NCBI RefSeq assembly: GCF_902859585.1 | Contig: NZ_CADIJM010000020.1 | Location: 1 to 64,000 of the forward strand | Direction: 5' to 3' | Length of the DNA: 64,000 nucleotides | Origin: Achromobacter animicus | GTDB taxonomy: Bacteria; Pseudomonadota; Gammaproteobacteria; Burkholderiales; Burkholderiaceae_B | Shown: piece by piece, positions 26,453 through 34,762 of the stretch | Layout: each line of letters opens with the position of its first letter | Numbering within the stretch: the first letter of the stretch is position 1 | Position numbers and translations under genes: made by a program | The notes under the pieces: model-generated | Databases searched by the model: none | The model's input: the letters and a program-made list of their open reading frames with translations, nothing else | Told to the model about the DNA's origin: nothing

Positions 26453-26612
26453 GCCCCTCGGCACGGGCGACAGGGGGCCGAGCGCCCACGATTGCGGTCC
26501 GGAGCCTCCGCTCCGGACTGCCCCGTCGTCATCTTCGTCCGCCTTCGGCTCCCTTCAGATTCCCTCGGGCGCATCGACGGCGCTCGGCCCCCTGTCGCCC
26601 GCACCGAGGAGC
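26453..26612 (-). repeat. structured repeat A, copy 4 (inverted)
   Basis: Arms 26453-26486 and 26579-26612 are inverted repeats of 34 bases; the inner 29 have only two mismatches, both of which become G-U wobbles on the minus strand, the strand that carries the core in its standard orientation. The 92-base interior is nearly identical to copy 3 in reverse complement, yet the arm sequence is quite different from copies 2 and 3. Confidence 0.82.
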
Positions 26613-26660
26613 TGCGGTGTGCATGATTCGGGGCGCTGCTAGAGCAGTGGTCAGGGACGA

Positions 26661-26716
26661 GTCTTGCGGGGCCCGCCGAGTCGCGGCCGCGCGGGCGGCC
26701 ACGATCGGCATACGCG
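26661..26716 (-). repeat. structured repeat B, copy 3 (inverted)
   Basis: In reverse complement it has GCGTATG, a stem beginning GCCGA, the conserved inner stem GGCCGC/GCGGCC, the closing TCGGC, and then GGGCCCCGCAAGAC. Five outer-stem pairs remain, with bases different from both other copies. It lies next to inverted A copy 4, so the B-A pair is inverted as a unit. Confidence 0.7.
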
Positions 26717-27024
26717 CTGTGGGTCGACGTGGAGGTAGTCGCTTGCGCGCTTGCGGGGAGTGGGGTTCTAAAGCTCCAGCATCACCGTGGGGAGAGCCGT
26801 GATGGGCGGCGCGGCGACGGTTCGCCACAGCCTGCCGACCTGTACGCGCGCCGCCCATCGGGCACTAGAGTTCAAGTGACGATTAGCAGCGAATCGTGCT
26901 CGCATGGGTGTCTGACACCCTGGAAGCACTCTTCAAGCTGTAGTCCATCTATGCAGGTGTCGTCTGTGCGGGTGTCTGACACCCAAGCGCCACCTACGCG
27001 CGAAGCGTCATCACCACAACGCAA
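26717..27024. repeat. centre of the mirrored repeat block, with two C palindromes
   Basis: A 308-base gene-free stretch. Perfect palindromes GGGTGTCTGACACCC lie at 26906-26920 and 26970-26984, in the same orientation as the copy at 10481. They sit between inverted B-A on the left and direct B-A on the right, so the order over 26453-27324 reads A' B' C C B A. Nothing else was recognised, including in 26717-26905. Confidence 0.7.
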
Positions 27025-27090
27025 GACGCCGCGTAAGTCTCCGGAGGCCGCCCGCGCGGCCGAACGGAGACGGGCACCGCAAGATGCTTC
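27025..27090 (+). repeat. structured repeat B, copy 2
   Basis: Flanks and inner stem match copy 1, while the outer stem is GTCTCCG/CGGAGAC (27037-27043 and 27065-27071) instead of GCCCCAC/GTGGGGC. Most positions of the stem have changed on both sides with pairing kept, a clear set of compensatory changes. Confidence 0.8.
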
Positions 27091-27164
27091 TGGCCCGAAG
27101 TGCTCTGCGCAAAAATGCCAAGCACGCCGACCGCCCCCGCTGCCTGAAAACTCGAATTGCCAGA

Positions 27165-27324
27165 GTCCGGTGCGGTGGCGTCCCGGGGTGCGCGGGGCGT
27201 CGATAAGCCCGAGGGAATCTGAAGGGAGCCGAAGGCGGACGAAGATGACGACGGGGCAGTCCGGAGCGAAGGCTCCGGACCGCAATCGTGGCCCCGCGCG
27301 CCCCGGGACGCCACCGTGCCGGAC
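27165..27324 (+). repeat. structured repeat A, copy 3
   Basis: Arms 27165-27198 and 27291-27324 pair over all 34 positions if the three non-Watson-Crick pairs are counted as G-U wobbles in plus-strand RNA. The interior has a small GCC-gaa-GGC hairpin (27228-27236) and the invariant stem GTCCGGAGC with loop GAAG (27259-27280). The right arm ends 37 bases before the stop of the GGDEF-EAL gene, which is read in the opposite direction. Confidence 0.85.
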
Positions 27325-27361
27325 GCCTCAAGAACTCAACCCGGCAAAGGAAGAGAACCAA

Positions 27362-29977
27362 TCACCCCCGAGCCCGCAACCACTCCTCAAGATCCCCAGC
27401 AGGCAACGGCGGCGAAAACAGAAACCCCTGCCCCGCAGCACACCCTTGCTCGATCAGAAACCGCCGCTGCTCTTCGTTCTCAACGCCCTCAGCCACAACC
27501 GGCAGACTCAAGCTCTCCCCGATCCGAATCACAGCGCTAGTCAACGCCCGAGCCGCATCATCGCTCTCCAGCCCCTGCACGAAACTGCGATCCAGCTTCA
27601 GTTCATCAACGATCAAGCGCCGCAAATGCCCCAGGCTGGAATATCCAGTCCCGAAGTCATCCATCGACAGCCGTACGCCCAACCGATGCAGTTCAGCAAT
27701 CGTGCGCAACGTCCCAGCCGTGGCATCGAGAACAACGCCCTCGGTAATCTCCAGCATCAAATCCGCAGGCGCCAACCCGAATTCCGCCAACGTCGCCGCA
27801 ATCATCCGCGGCAGGTTCAGATTGTGGAAATTCGTCGCCGACAGGTTCACCGACACCGAAGGCACTCGCAGACCGTTATTGCGCCAGATCGCCAATTGCG
27901 AGCAGGCCTCGCGCAACGCCCAGTCGCCCAGATCACCGATCAGCCCACACTCTTCCGCCAGCGGTACAAACCGCGCCGGCGAAATATCCCCCAGCGTCGG
28001 ATGGCGCCAACGTGCAAGCGCCTCCACCCCGTACAGGCTGCCGTTCTTCAAGCCAACCTGCGGCTGGTAATGCAAACGCAACGCCTTCGCTTCCAACGCA
28101 TCCCGCAGCGCCGCTTCCAGCGCCAACCGCTCCTGCGCCTGACGATTCATCTCGGCGCTGAAGAACGAAATGCGATTGCGGCCCGCCGTCTTCGCCTGAT
28201 ACATCGCCATGTCAGCATGGCGCAGCAGCGTATCCATGTCCCGGCCATTCTCCGGGAACACGCTGATCCCGATGCTCACCGACGGGTTCAGCGTGATGCC
28301 GCCTACCGAGAACGGCTGTGCCAGCGCCACCAGGATGTGTTCCGCCGCCGCGGTCAGGCGGCCATGTTCGAACTCCGGCATCAGCATCACGAACTCGTCG
28401 CCGGAAAGCCGGCCCACGATATCCGTCGCCCGCGCCAACCGGCGCAGACGCTGCGCCACATCCCGCAGCAGCGCGTCCCCGATCGGGTGGCCCAGCGTAT
28501 CGTTCACCTGCTTGAAGCGGTCCAGATCCAGGAACAACACCGCCACCCGCTTACGCTCCGGCTCCGCCCGCGCGATCGCCTGCTCCGCCTGCGCCAGCAG
28601 CAGATTGCGGTTCGGCAGACCCGTCAGTTCGTCATAAAACGCCAATTGCCGGATGCGCGCGCGCGCTTCCTCGCGTTCCAGCGCCAGCGCGCACAGGTAC
28701 ACGCACACGTCCACCAGACGGTGATGGAAATCATCAGGCAGCCGGCGCTCGCGGAAATAGAAACCGAACGTCCCGATCACCCGGCCATCGCTCGACTTGA
28801 TCGGCGACGACCAGCACGCCTTGTATTCTTCCGGCAGCGGAAGATGGCGGTAATCGTCCCACAGCGGGTCTGTTGCAATGTCCGGCACGATCACCGGCCG
28901 GCCCAGAAACGCCGCCGTCCCGCAGGCGCCCACCTGCGGCCCGATCGGCACGCCTTCCAGCGCGTCCGAATAGCCCTGCGGCAGGCTCGGCGCCGCCAGC
29001 GGGCGCAACAGGCCCGCGTCGTCCACGCGAACCACTGACGCCGCCACTTCCGGCGCCAGGCGTTCCACCTCGCGGCACACCATGTTCATGACCTCGACCA
29101 CCGAGGCCTCGTTCACCATCGCTTGCAGCACCCGGCGCTGCAGCACCTCGTGCACCTTCGTCGGCGTAATGTCCGTCAGCACGTCCACGATGTTGACCAG
29201 CGTCCCGCGCTCGTCGAACACCGAGTTGGCCATCACCGACACCCACAGCGGCTTGCCGCCACGGTCATAGACCAGCACGTCCTTGTGGTAGCCCTCGCGA
29301 CAGGCCACGCGGCGGTGCAGTTCCTCACGCGTGCCGCCGTCCGCGCGGCCGCCGGAGAGCAGTTCGCCCAGATCCTGGTCCAGCGCATCGCTACGGGAAA
29401 AGCCGAGCATCCGCTGAAAGCCGTCGTTCACGTAGACGATGCGGCCATCGGAGCCCGACACCGCCACCGCGTTGCCCGTTTCGTTGATGCCCAGCATCAG
29501 CAGGCGGATTTCTTCCTGGCGTTCGGCGTCCGCGATCGACTTGCGCGAAATCACCGTCACGCGGCCCACCTCGCCCGCGTCGTTCAGCAGCGGCAGGTAG
29601 GTCGCCTCGATCCACAGCGAGCTGCCATCCTTCTTGCGGTAGCGGCAGGTGCCCGAAAAGTGCTGGCCGCGGCGCAGCCGGTCCCAGACCTGTTCGCCGC
29701 TGCGCGTACCCTTGCCTTCGTCCATGCTGTCGCACAGCAGCTCGTGGCGCAGGGTCAGCGCCTCTTCGCGGGTGTAACCCACCGCGGCCAGGAAATTGGT
29801 ATTGCCGTTCAACAAGGAGCCGGCTGCGTCGAAATCGAACAGCAGCAAGGCGCGGTCCATCGACGTCAGATAATTGCCCACATGCCACGCGGCGCCTTGG
29901 GGGTTCGACTGCGAACCGCCAAGATGAGAATCAAGCATAAGGGGCTCCAACCCGGATAACAGCTGTTCCGGTTTCAT
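27362..29977 (-). CDS. PAS-PAS-GAF-GGDEF-EAL sensor protein, fifth gene of the sia operon
   Basis: An 871-residue cytosolic sensor: two PAS domains (about 40-150 and 155-270), a GAF domain (275-430), a GGDEF domain (440-600) and an EAL domain (615-865). The cyclase motif is SGDEF (525-529) with an inhibitory-site RATD (516-519) five residues ahead. The EAL domain keeps EAL (652-654), NLSATNF, EITEG, DDFGTGYSSL, KLDRSFV and VVAEGVE, so phosphodiesterase activity is likely; the SGDEF variant may be active or only bind GTP. Its ATG directly follows the siaD stop with no gap (TGAATG), so it is part of the sia operon. It probably opposes or tunes SiaD by degrading c-di-GMP. Confidence 0.9.
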   Translation of the reverse strand: MKPEQLLSGLEPLMLDSHLGGSQSNPQGAAWHVGNYLTSMDRALLLFDFDAAGSLLNGNTNFLAAVGYTREEALTLRHELLCDSMDEGKGTRSGEQVWDRLRRGQHFSGTCRYRKKDGSSLWIEATYLPLLNDAGEVGRVTVISRKSIADAERQEEIRLLMLGINETGNAVAVSGSDGRIVYVNDGFQRMLGFSRSDALDQDLGELLSGGRADGGTREELHRRVACREGYHKDVLVYDRGGKPLWVSVMANSVFDERGTLVNIVDVLTDITPTKVHEVLQRRVLQAMVNEASVVEVMNMVCREVERLAPEVAASVVRVDDAGLLRPLAAPSLPQGYSDALEGVPIGPQVGACGTAAFLGRPVIVPDIATDPLWDDYRHLPLPEEYKACWSSPIKSSDGRVIGTFGFYFRERRLPDDFHHRLVDVCVYLCALALEREEARARIRQLAFYDELTGLPNRNLLLAQAEQAIARAEPERKRVAVLFLDLDRFKQVNDTLGHPIGDALLRDVAQRLRRLARATDIVGRLSGDEFVMLMPEFEHGRLTAAAEHILVALAQPFSVGGITLNPSVSIGISVFPENGRDMDTLLRHADMAMYQAKTAGRNRISFFSAEMNRQAQERLALEAALRDALEAKALRLHYQPQVGLKNGSLYGVEALARWRHPTLGDISPARFVPLAEECGLIGDLGDWALREACSQLAIWRNNGLRVPSVSVNLSATNFHNLNLPRMIAATLAEFGLAPADLMLEITEGVVLDATAGTLRTIAELHRLGVRLSMDDFGTGYSSLGHLRRLIVDELKLDRSFVQGLESDDAARALTSAVIRIGESLSLPVVAEGVENEEQRRFLIEQGCAAGQGFLFSPPLPAGDLEEWLRARG

Positions 29978-30775
29978 TCAGCGCCTCGGAAAACCAAGGG
30001 CGACGCGATCGCGTCCGTCCTGCTTGGCCAGATACAACGCCTGATCCGCCCGGCTGAGCGTCTCCGAAAACGTTTCGCCCAACTGGTGATACGCCATGCC
30101 GATACTGACCGTCAGCCGCAGGACTTCGTCGCCGGCCGGCATCGCCAGCCCCCGCACGTCGCTCACCAGGCGGTCCATGACCGCCTGCGCCGCGTCCGGG
30201 TCCGTATGGGGCAGCAGCACGAGAAATTCCTCGCCGCCCCAGCGGCCGCACAGATCGTATTCGCGCAGGCTTTCGCCCAGCACGCCGGCCAGTTCGACCA
30301 AGGCGCGGTCGCCCGTCTCGTGGCCGAAACGGTCGTTCACGGCCTTGAAGTGATCCACGTCCAGCATCGCGACGACAAAGCTGTCGCCGCTGCGCGCAGC
30401 GCGCTGGACTTCCTGCTTGATCATTTCCATCAGCGCGCGCCGGTTCAACAGGCCCGTCAGGGGGTCGCGGCTGGACGTTTCCTCGAGCGCGCGGTTCAGG
30501 TCGCGCATCATGTTCTGGTAGTGATCCGAGATCCGCGCGATGCGGGTCAGGCGGCGCAGCTGGCGGTCGAACTGGTCGCACAGGCCCAGTTCACGTTCGT
30601 GCGCCATGCTTTGATAGGCGTCCGAAAGCTGCGTGACGCGCTGGATGCGCGCCATCTGTTCCTCGGTGTGCCGCCAGAGCGCTTCCAGCGCGTCGCGCAG
30701 CGGATGGCCGGCATGCGCCGGATCCGCCAGCAGCTCGGCGATACGCTGATCCAGTTCGGCGGCGCCCGGTTTCAT
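29978..30775 (-). CDS. siaD: diguanylate cyclase SiaD
   Basis: Makes c-di-GMP from two GTP. The 265-residue protein has an N-terminal alpha-helical stalk (about 1-100) and a C-terminal GGDEF domain with GGEEF at 180-184 and an inhibitory RxxD site REYD at 171-174. In Pseudomonas aeruginosa SiaD is switched on by unphosphorylated SiaC binding to the stalk, giving surfactant-induced aggregation. The start overlaps siaC by four bases (ATGA). The family and the order siaA-siaB-siaC-siaD make this call firm. Confidence 0.92.
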   Translation of the reverse strand: MKPGAAELDQRIAELLADPAHAGHPLRDALEALWRHTEEQMARIQRVTQLSDAYQSMAHERELGLCDQFDRQLRRLTRIARISDHYQNMMRDLNRALEETSSRDPLTGLLNRRALMEMIKQEVQRAARSGDSFVVAMLDVDHFKAVNDRFGHETGDRALVELAGVLGESLREYDLCGRWGGEEFLVLLPHTDPDAAQAVMDRLVSDVRGLAMPAGDEVLRLTVSIGMAYHQLGETFSETLSRADQALYLAKQDGRDRVALGFPRR

Positions 30776-31149
30776 TGGCGGCCAACCACCGAGAACGGGA
30801 ACGTGCAGTCTTCCTTGAACTCTTCAGCCAGTTCGCCCACGCGCTCGTTGCGCATGTCGTAGAACCAGGTGACGCCGACCTCGCGGCCCTTGCGGTGCGC
30901 GGCTTCGAGCACATCGAAGATGTCCATGACGGACTTGATGCTGCTGGTGTTCAGGTACAGGAGTTCCAGCTCCAGCTTCAGCGGCGTGTCGCGATCCTGC
31001 AGGTACGTCTCGACCCATTTAATGACCGGGCCGAACAGCTCGAAGGAATTCTCGGGGTAGGAGTCGCCGCGCATCGCCAGCACGCCGGCGGCAGCGTCGG
31101 CGGTGATGGCGGGCGTGGACTGGGTCCCGGGAATGTTCAGGTCTTTCAT
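30772..31149 (-). CDS. siaC: SiaC, phospho-regulated activator of SiaD (DUF1987)
   Basis: A 125-residue partner-switch protein that binds and activates SiaD when unphosphorylated. With the ATG at 31149 the conserved YLNTSSIKSVMD motif puts the phosphorylated threonine at T68, the same number as in Pseudomonas aeruginosa SiaC; the upstream TTG used by the longest frame would shift it by one. CGGAG lies about nine bases ahead. SiaB phosphorylates and SiaA dephosphorylates this residue in the known system. Confidence 0.93.
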   Translation of the reverse strand: MKDLNIPGTQSTPAITADAAAGVLAMRGDSYPENSFELFGPVIKWVETYLQDRDTPLKLELELLYLNTSSIKSVMDIFDVLEAAHRKGREVGVTWFYDMRNERVGELAEEFKEDCTFPFSVVGRQ

Positions 31150-31186
31150 CAAATACTCCGAAAATAATCCTGTTGAGCGCGCGTCC

Positions 31187-31726
31187 TCAGACCACCACGC
31201 TCAGGCTGAAGAAGGCCTTGCCCGGCTGTGCAGCGGGGGTCAGGCTGGCTTCCAGCGGCGCGCCGGCGCGGCGCGCGATGTCAATGAGGCCCAGGCCCGC
31301 GCCCGACGCGACGCCCTGCGTACGCGGCTTGTGCAGTTGGGCCTTGTATTCGGCTTTCAGGGCCGGCTTGTCCAGCGCGGCCAGTTCCTGGATGCGGGCG
31401 ACCAGGCTGTGGCCGTCTTCCGCGCTGACCAGATTGCCCGCCGACACCACGTAGCGGCTTTCGTCGCGGCGGCCGATCACCACCGTGGCGGAGGCGTCCG
31501 CGTCGCCGTTCTGCGCAGCGTACTGGCGGATGTTCTGAATCATCTCGATGTAGACCGAGAACACGTCCATGGCTTCAGCGGGCCGGACGTGCTCGGCGTT
31601 CAGGTAGTTCTTCAGCGCATTGCCGATTTCCTCGATCAGGCTGCGCGAGATCGGCCCGTTGAAACACAGCAACGTGCGGTTCTGGTCGAATCGCGCGCCC
31701 AACGCGTAAAGATCGGAGGCATTCAT
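31187..31726 (-). CDS. siaB: SiaB family protein kinase
   Basis: A 179-residue GHKL-like kinase of the SiaB family (DUF6272) that phosphorylates SiaC. Visible are YIEMIQNIRQYA, the helix that carries the ATP-lid Asn equivalent, and GAGLGLIDIARRAG, the glycine-rich lid. It lies 37 bases upstream of siaC and 23 bases after siaA. The call rests on sequence pattern and on the complete siaABCD order. Confidence 0.9.
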   Translation of the reverse strand: MNASDLYALGARFDQNRTLLCFNGPISRSLIEEIGNALKNYLNAEHVRPAEAMDVFSVYIEMIQNIRQYAAQNGDADASATVVIGRRDESRYVVSAGNLVSAEDGHSLVARIQELAALDKPALKAEYKAQLHKPRTQGVASGAGLGLIDIARRAGAPLEASLTPAAQPGKAFFSLSVVV

Positions 31727-31749
31727 GGAGGGTACCGCCTTGATAACGA

Positions 31750-33735
31750 TTATTCGAAACGGAAAGACAGCAAGGTGATGTCGTCGCGCTGGGGCCGGCC
31801 ACCTTGGTACTCGGCGAGCGCCTGGCTGAACGCGGCCGCCTGTTCGGTTAACGGCCGGCGCGCGTGTGTCTTGAGCATGTCCGCAAAGCGCGTATTGCCA
31901 AAGCCGAACCCGTGCTCGCCGCCCGCCTGATCCAGAAAACCGTCGGTCGCCAGGTAATACGTCCAGCCCGGCTCCATCTGCAGCGTGTTGTTCTCGTAAA
32001 CCCCCATACGCTTGTCGCCCAGCGCACGCCGGCCGCCGGGCACCTCATGCAGGTTTTCGCCGTCACTTGCGTACAGGCTGATCTTCGCGCCTGCGTACAG
32101 CAGCCTGCCGGCTTGCCGGTCAATATATACCAGCCCCGCATCGGTATTGGTCGCCAGGGCCCGGGGCAGCTGCGCGTCGGCCAGCATGGCCCGGATGGCG
32201 TTGTCGGTACGCGTCAGAATGCCCGCAGGATCGCCCGGTCCGACCTCGGTGATCGCCAGATCGATCGCCGCACGCGCCAGCATCGTCATCAGCGCGCCGG
32301 GCACGCCGTGACCCGCGCAGTCCATGATGCCCAGCAGGCAGTTGGCGCCGTCCTCGCGGAACACGTAGAAATCGCCGCCAACCACGTCGCGCGGCTTCCA
32401 CAGCACGAAATGGTGCGCGCCCAGCGACTGCGTCAGCTGGCGGTCCGGCAGGATCGCGCGCTGGATCAGGCTGGCGTAGTCGATGGAGTCGCCGATCTTC
32501 TTGTGCGCCGCGGCCATGGCGCGGTTGGCGTCTTCCAGTTCCGAGGTGCGTTCGCGCACCTTGGTTTCCAGCTCGGCCGTGTGCTTGCGGACCTTGTCGG
32601 CCATCACGCCGAACGCGCGGCTCAGGTCGCCGATCTCGTCCTGGCCGCCCGGCGGCAGGCGCACGTCGTAGCTGCCGTCCGCGATTGCCCGCGCGGACTG
32701 CTGCAGGCGGCGCAAGGGGCGCAGCATCAGGCGCTCGATGGCGTAGCCGAAGCACAGCAGCATCGCGGCAAACAGCAGCACCAGGCCGATGGCCGCCGGC
32801 CACAGCCAGCCGGTATCCAGCACCCGGGCCGCGCCCAGGTCGACCACCGTCAGGACGTGCCAGTGCAGCTCCGGCATGTACGCCACGGACACCAGCTGGC
32901 GCACGCCGTCCATCTTGACCCAGGCCGATTGCACGGACTGCGGATCCGCCTGAGCGGCATGCATGGCCGACAACAGCTCGGCGCGGCCTTCGCCCTGATC
33001 GAGCAGGCTGAAGACCATGCCCTTGCCGCCCGCCCCGCCCGCGCCCGAGTTGTAGGCGATCAGCGCGGGGTTCATGTGCGCCTGGATCGCGCCTTCCTCG
33101 TCCACGATGATGGGCGTGACCCCGGGCTGGCCGCTGTTCACGAATTCCTTCAGGAACCCGCCCACGTCCAGACCGGCGCCCGTCAGCCCCATGACCGTCT
33201 CGCCGTCGCGGATCTGTACGTTGATCCAGACCTTGGTGGTCTTGAGCTTCAGGTCCGGGTTGACGTTGATGTTGTAGCGGGCGGGCGACTTGATCGTGGC
33301 GTAGAACCAGCCGTCGTCGGCCGCGCTGGGGCTGAGCGTGTAGCGCGGCGTCTCCGACAGCGGCTTGTCGTCGTTGAAGTAGTAGTTGCCGGAACTGGCG
33401 CTGGCGATGAAGTACGCGCCGCCGAGCAGATCGCGCCGGTAGCCGTCGGCCTCGCGGAAGAACAGCTCGCGCGCGGCGGGATCGTTTTCATTGCGGAGCC
33501 AGCGGCGCGTGACCTCGCTGTCGGCCAGGCGCTGCGACAGCGCCAGTTCGCGCGACACCGGCGCCAGGATGCGCTGGCGGTTCAGTTGCGTGAAGTTGTC
33601 GGAAAAGGCGCGGCCAAAGTGCTCGCGGACGCCGTCCAGCACCTGCCAGCCAATCAGCGCGGCCGGCGCCAAGGCGACCAGGCACGCCAACAGCAGCGCC
33701 ATCAGTGATTTCCTGCGCAATCCCCATTTCGCCAT
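31750..33735 (-). CDS. siaA: SiaA, membrane-bound PP2C-type protein phosphatase
   Basis: A 661-residue inner-membrane sensor phosphatase that removes phosphate from SiaC. Order: short cytoplasmic start and TM1 (about 10-31), a periplasmic Cache-like sensing domain (about 35-305), TM2 (about 312-335), a HAMP domain (RPLRRLQQSARAIADGSYD), a coiled linker, and a SpoIIE/PP2C phosphatase domain with metal-binding Asp in VVGGDFY, IMDCAGHGVPGALM, ATDGFLDQ and RDDITLL. The start at 33735 has AGGAAG upstream and gives a normal N-terminus; the longest frame adds 38 residues of non-typical sequence. It is the first gene of the operon. Confidence 0.93.
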   Translation of the reverse strand: MAKWGLRRKSLMALLLACLVALAPAALIGWQVLDGVREHFGRAFSDNFTQLNRQRILAPVSRELALSQRLADSEVTRRWLRNENDPAARELFFREADGYRRDLLGGAYFIASASSGNYYFNDDKPLSETPRYTLSPSAADDGWFYATIKSPARYNINVNPDLKLKTTKVWINVQIRDGETVMGLTGAGLDVGGFLKEFVNSGQPGVTPIIVDEEGAIQAHMNPALIAYNSGAGGAGGKGMVFSLLDQGEGRAELLSAMHAAQADPQSVQSAWVKMDGVRQLVSVAYMPELHWHVLTVVDLGAARVLDTGWLWPAAIGLVLLFAAMLLCFGYAIERLMLRPLRRLQQSARAIADGSYDVRLPPGGQDEIGDLSRAFGVMADKVRKHTAELETKVRERTSELEDANRAMAAAHKKIGDSIDYASLIQRAILPDRQLTQSLGAHHFVLWKPRDVVGGDFYVFREDGANCLLGIMDCAGHGVPGALMTMLARAAIDLAITEVGPGDPAGILTRTDNAIRAMLADAQLPRALATNTDAGLVYIDRQAGRLLYAGAKISLYASDGENLHEVPGGRRALGDKRMGVYENNTLQMEPGWTYYLATDGFLDQAGGEHGFGFGNTRFADMLKTHARRPLTEQAAAFSQALAEYQGGRPQRDDITLLSFRFE

Positions 33736-34054
33736 GCAAAATCTTCCTGACAACTTGATGCGATGCCACGCGCGAAAAAGGGGACGCAGATAGGACGCGC
33801 TGACCTTACGAGGCGCCGTACCCGTGCTTCGCCCCGCCTTTTGAGCCATGAGCCTGAACGCCGGCGCCCCGTGCGGGCAACCGGCGCGGCTAGTGTAGAT
33901 GCCAGGGGGGTTTATTGATACAGGTGCAAACGTCTGGATGCGTTCGAGACACCTTAAGTTTCACCGCAGCAATATATATCGTGATTTATTGCGTTTTATA
34001 TCAGCGGCTGTTACGCCTGGCAGGTCCGAATTGCAGCTTTATTACGACACGTTG
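33736..34054. promoter_or_regulatory. promoter region of the sia operon, with an AT-rich island
   Basis: A 319-base gap between the siaA start and the stop of livF, both on the minus strand. Positions about 33901-34045 are markedly AT-rich for this genome, with runs such as AATATATATCG and TTTTATATC, which fits a promoter or a site for nucleoid proteins such as H-NS-like silencers. I could not pick a convincing -35/-10 pair. No repeat of the A, B or C type was found here. Confidence 0.45.
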
Positions 34055-34762
34055 TTAGACGCCCAGATAGCGTTCCCAGAGGCTGCGGTCGGCGTCCAGG
34101 GCCTGCGAGTCCCCGGTCCACACCACTTTGCCGCGCTCCAGGATGACATGGCGATCCGCCAGGCTGAGTAACCTTTCGACATATTTGTCGATCACCAGGA
34201 TCGTCTGGCCGGCCTGACGCAGACGCGCCAGGCAGTTCCAGATCTCTTCCCGGATTTTCGGGGCCAGCCCTTCGGTGGCTTCGTCCAGAATCAGCAGCCG
34301 GGGATTGGTCACCAGGGCGCGGCCGATGGCCAGCATCTGCTGCTCACCGCCCGACAACTGGTTGCCCATGTTTCGGGCGCGTTCAGCCAACCGGGGGAAG
34401 AGTTCGAAGACGCGATCGGGCGTCCACGGTTCGCCGATCTCCGGGTTGCGCCCGGCCACGAAGGCCGTCAGGTGTTCGCGCACCGTCAGATTGGGAAAGC
34501 ACTGGCGCCCTTCCGGGACGATGGCGACGCCGGCCCGCGCGATGCGGTCCGGGCTCCATCCGCTGATGTCCTGCCCCGCGAAATGGATCTTGCCGCCGCG
34601 CAGCGGCAACTGGCCGAACAGCGTACGCAGCAGCGTCGTCTTGCCCATGCCGTTGCGGCCCAGCAGCGTCACAACCTGCCCCGCGCCAATCTCCAGGTCC
34701 ACGCCAAACAGCACCTGGCTGGCGCCGTAGCCGCTCTTGGCTGATTCGATGGTCAGCATCAT
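34055..34762 (-). CDS. livF: ABC transporter ATP-binding protein, LivF type
   Basis: A 235-residue ATPase of a branched-chain-type importer. Walker A GRNGMGKTT, signature LSGGEQQ, and Walker B LLILDEAT are present; the H-loop region reads VIDKYVERLL, in which the switch His is replaced, as in many LivF proteins. It overlaps livG by four bases and is the last gene of the importer operon that starts at 38847. Confidence 0.92.
   Translation of the reverse strand: MMLTIESAKSGYGASQVLFGVDLEIGAGQVVTLLGRNGMGKTTLLRTLFGQLPLRGGKIHFAGQDISGWSPDRIARAGVAIVPEGRQCFPNLTVREHLTAFVAGRNPEIGEPWTPDRVFELFPRLAERARNMGNQLSGGEQQMLAIGRALVTNPRLLILDEATEGLAPKIREEIWNCLARLRQAGQTILVIDKYVERLLSLADRHVILERGKVVWTGDSQALDADRSLWERYLGV

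Noticed and set aside
27362-29977. Treating the cyclase domain as dead because the motif is SGDEF
   Set aside because: SGDEF variants can be active and the inhibitory RxxD site is intact, so activity cannot be excluded.
34017-34037. Sigma-54 promoter TGGCAG ... TTGCA in the gap upstream of siaA
   Set aside because: The spacing between the two boxes is two bases too long, and it faces away from siaA and towards no gene.
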